Positions 5,046 through 5,153 of a stretch of DNA of 5,153 nucleotides are shown here, piece by piece. Every line of letters begins with the position of its first letter. Position 1 is the stretch's first letter. A model generated the notes under the pieces. That model saw only the letters and a list, made by a program, of their open reading frames with translations. It had not been told where the DNA came from and ran no database searches. This DNA is from Beijerinckiaceae bacterium (GTDB lineage: Bacteria; Pseudomonadota; Alphaproteobacteria; Rhizobiales; Beijerinckiaceae), in contig CANCSY010000233.1 in NCBI GenBank assembly GCA_947380915.1, forward strand, positions 1-5,153, written 5' to 3'. A program made the translations under genes and the position numbers.

Positions 5046-5089
5046 CCCCGACTGCCGACCGCCTTGACGCAGGCGTGTCGCTGTCGGGG
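5046..5089. repeat. long, nearly perfect hairpin downstream of gtdA
   Basis: CCCCGAC (5046-5052) pairs with GTCGGGG (5083-5089). Inside, after a T-T mismatch, GC (5054-5055) pairs with GC (5080-5081), GAC (5057-5059) with GTC (5077-5079), and CGCCT (5060-5064) with AGGCG (5071-5075), leaving a TGACGC loop and two single-base bulges. That is 17 paired bases in 44 nt. No T-run follows on either strand, so it is not a standard intrinsic terminator. It could be a 3' end structure for the dioxygenase message, a REP-like dispersed repeat or a leader structure for a downstream gene. Confidence 0.6.
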
Positions 5090-5100
5090 CGAGGAGCACA

Positions 5101-5121
5101 ATGGACCTTGGTTTCATTTGA
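5101..5121 (+). other. six-codon reading frame with a good ribosome binding site (possible leader peptide or gene remnant)
   Basis: GAGGAG (5091-5096) stands 4 nt before ATG 5101, which opens a frame reading MDLGFI and then TGA. The ribosome binding site is as good as any in the window, yet the frame is tiny. It may be a leader peptide coupled to a gene beyond the right edge, the remains of a frameshifted gene start, or chance. The last 32 bases (5122-5153) are AT-richer, with TATTAT at 5130-5135, and show nothing else I can name. Confidence 0.2.
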
Positions 5122-5153
5122 CGCCTCTTTATTATTCCAGCTCACAGAGCACG

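Noticed and set aside
5019..5117. A 32-residue frame on the - strand (MKPRSIVLLAPTATRLRQGG...) with GAGG 6 nt before its ATG.
   Set aside because: It lies across the long hairpin and has no recognisable family. One plausible ribosome binding site is not enough to call a gene of this length.
5108..5135. TTGGTT-N16-TATTAT as a promoter for a gene beyond the right edge.
   Set aside because: The -10 is good but the -35 matches only three of six bases, and no downstream gene is visible to support it.
1..5153. CRISPR arrays, tRNA or rRNA genes, insertion-sequence ends and phage-type attachment sites.
   Set aside because: I saw no regularly spaced repeats, cloverleaf-type sequence, transposase coding or terminal inverted repeats in reading the window by eye.

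Overview
The window is a high-GC, tightly packed bacterial segment in which every gene lies on the + strand. Composition, codon use, an NMT1/THI5-type binding protein and a TTG-N17-TAGACT-like promoter fit an alphaproteobacterium (possibly Hyphomicrobiales). This placement is inferred from style and is not proven by any marker gene.

Layout. Bases 1-149 are the last 48 codons of a gene that I tentatively read as an FAD-dependent aromatic-ring monooxygenase. It is followed by a class II aldolase/adducin-family protein (176-910), an exported NMT1/THI5-type substrate-binding protein (942-1898) and a four-helix DoxX-family membrane protein (1959-2426). Short gaps suggest one transcript for these four genes. 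A strong 13-bp hairpin sits just upstream of the doxX start, and another GC-rich hairpin with a GAAA loop follows doxX. A 12-helix MFS transporter (2532-3791) comes next, with a candidate promoter and palindrome of its own, and it ends in a textbook intrinsic terminator (3822-3852). A bicupin gentisate 1,2-dioxygenase (3947-4993) follows with a separate promoter and an unusual leader carrying three alternating ATCAGG/CCTGAT blocks. The last 160 bases hold no convincing gene. They contain a long, nearly perfect hairpin (5046-5089) followed at once by a good ribosome binding site and a six-codon reading frame.

How it fits together. Gentisate 1,2-dioxygenase opens the ring of gentisate (2,5-dihydroxybenzoate). 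The upstream monooxygenase fragment is the kind of enzyme that makes gentisate from a hydroxybenzoate, and the class II aldolase homologue belongs to a superfamily that includes decarboxylases of hydroxylated aromatic acids. The binding protein and the MFS protein are candidates for capturing and moving the substrate. The likeliest reading is an aromatic-acid catabolic cluster feeding the gentisate pathway, with at least two transcription units. Later pathway steps (maleylpyruvate isomerase and fumarylpyruvate hydrolase), the ABC permease and ATPase, and a regulator are not in the window. I found no mobile element, CRISPR array, tRNA or rRNA. I see no clearly new enzymatic system; the freshest signals are regulatory: the gtdA leader, the doxX hairpin, the MFS palindrome and the 3' tail structure.
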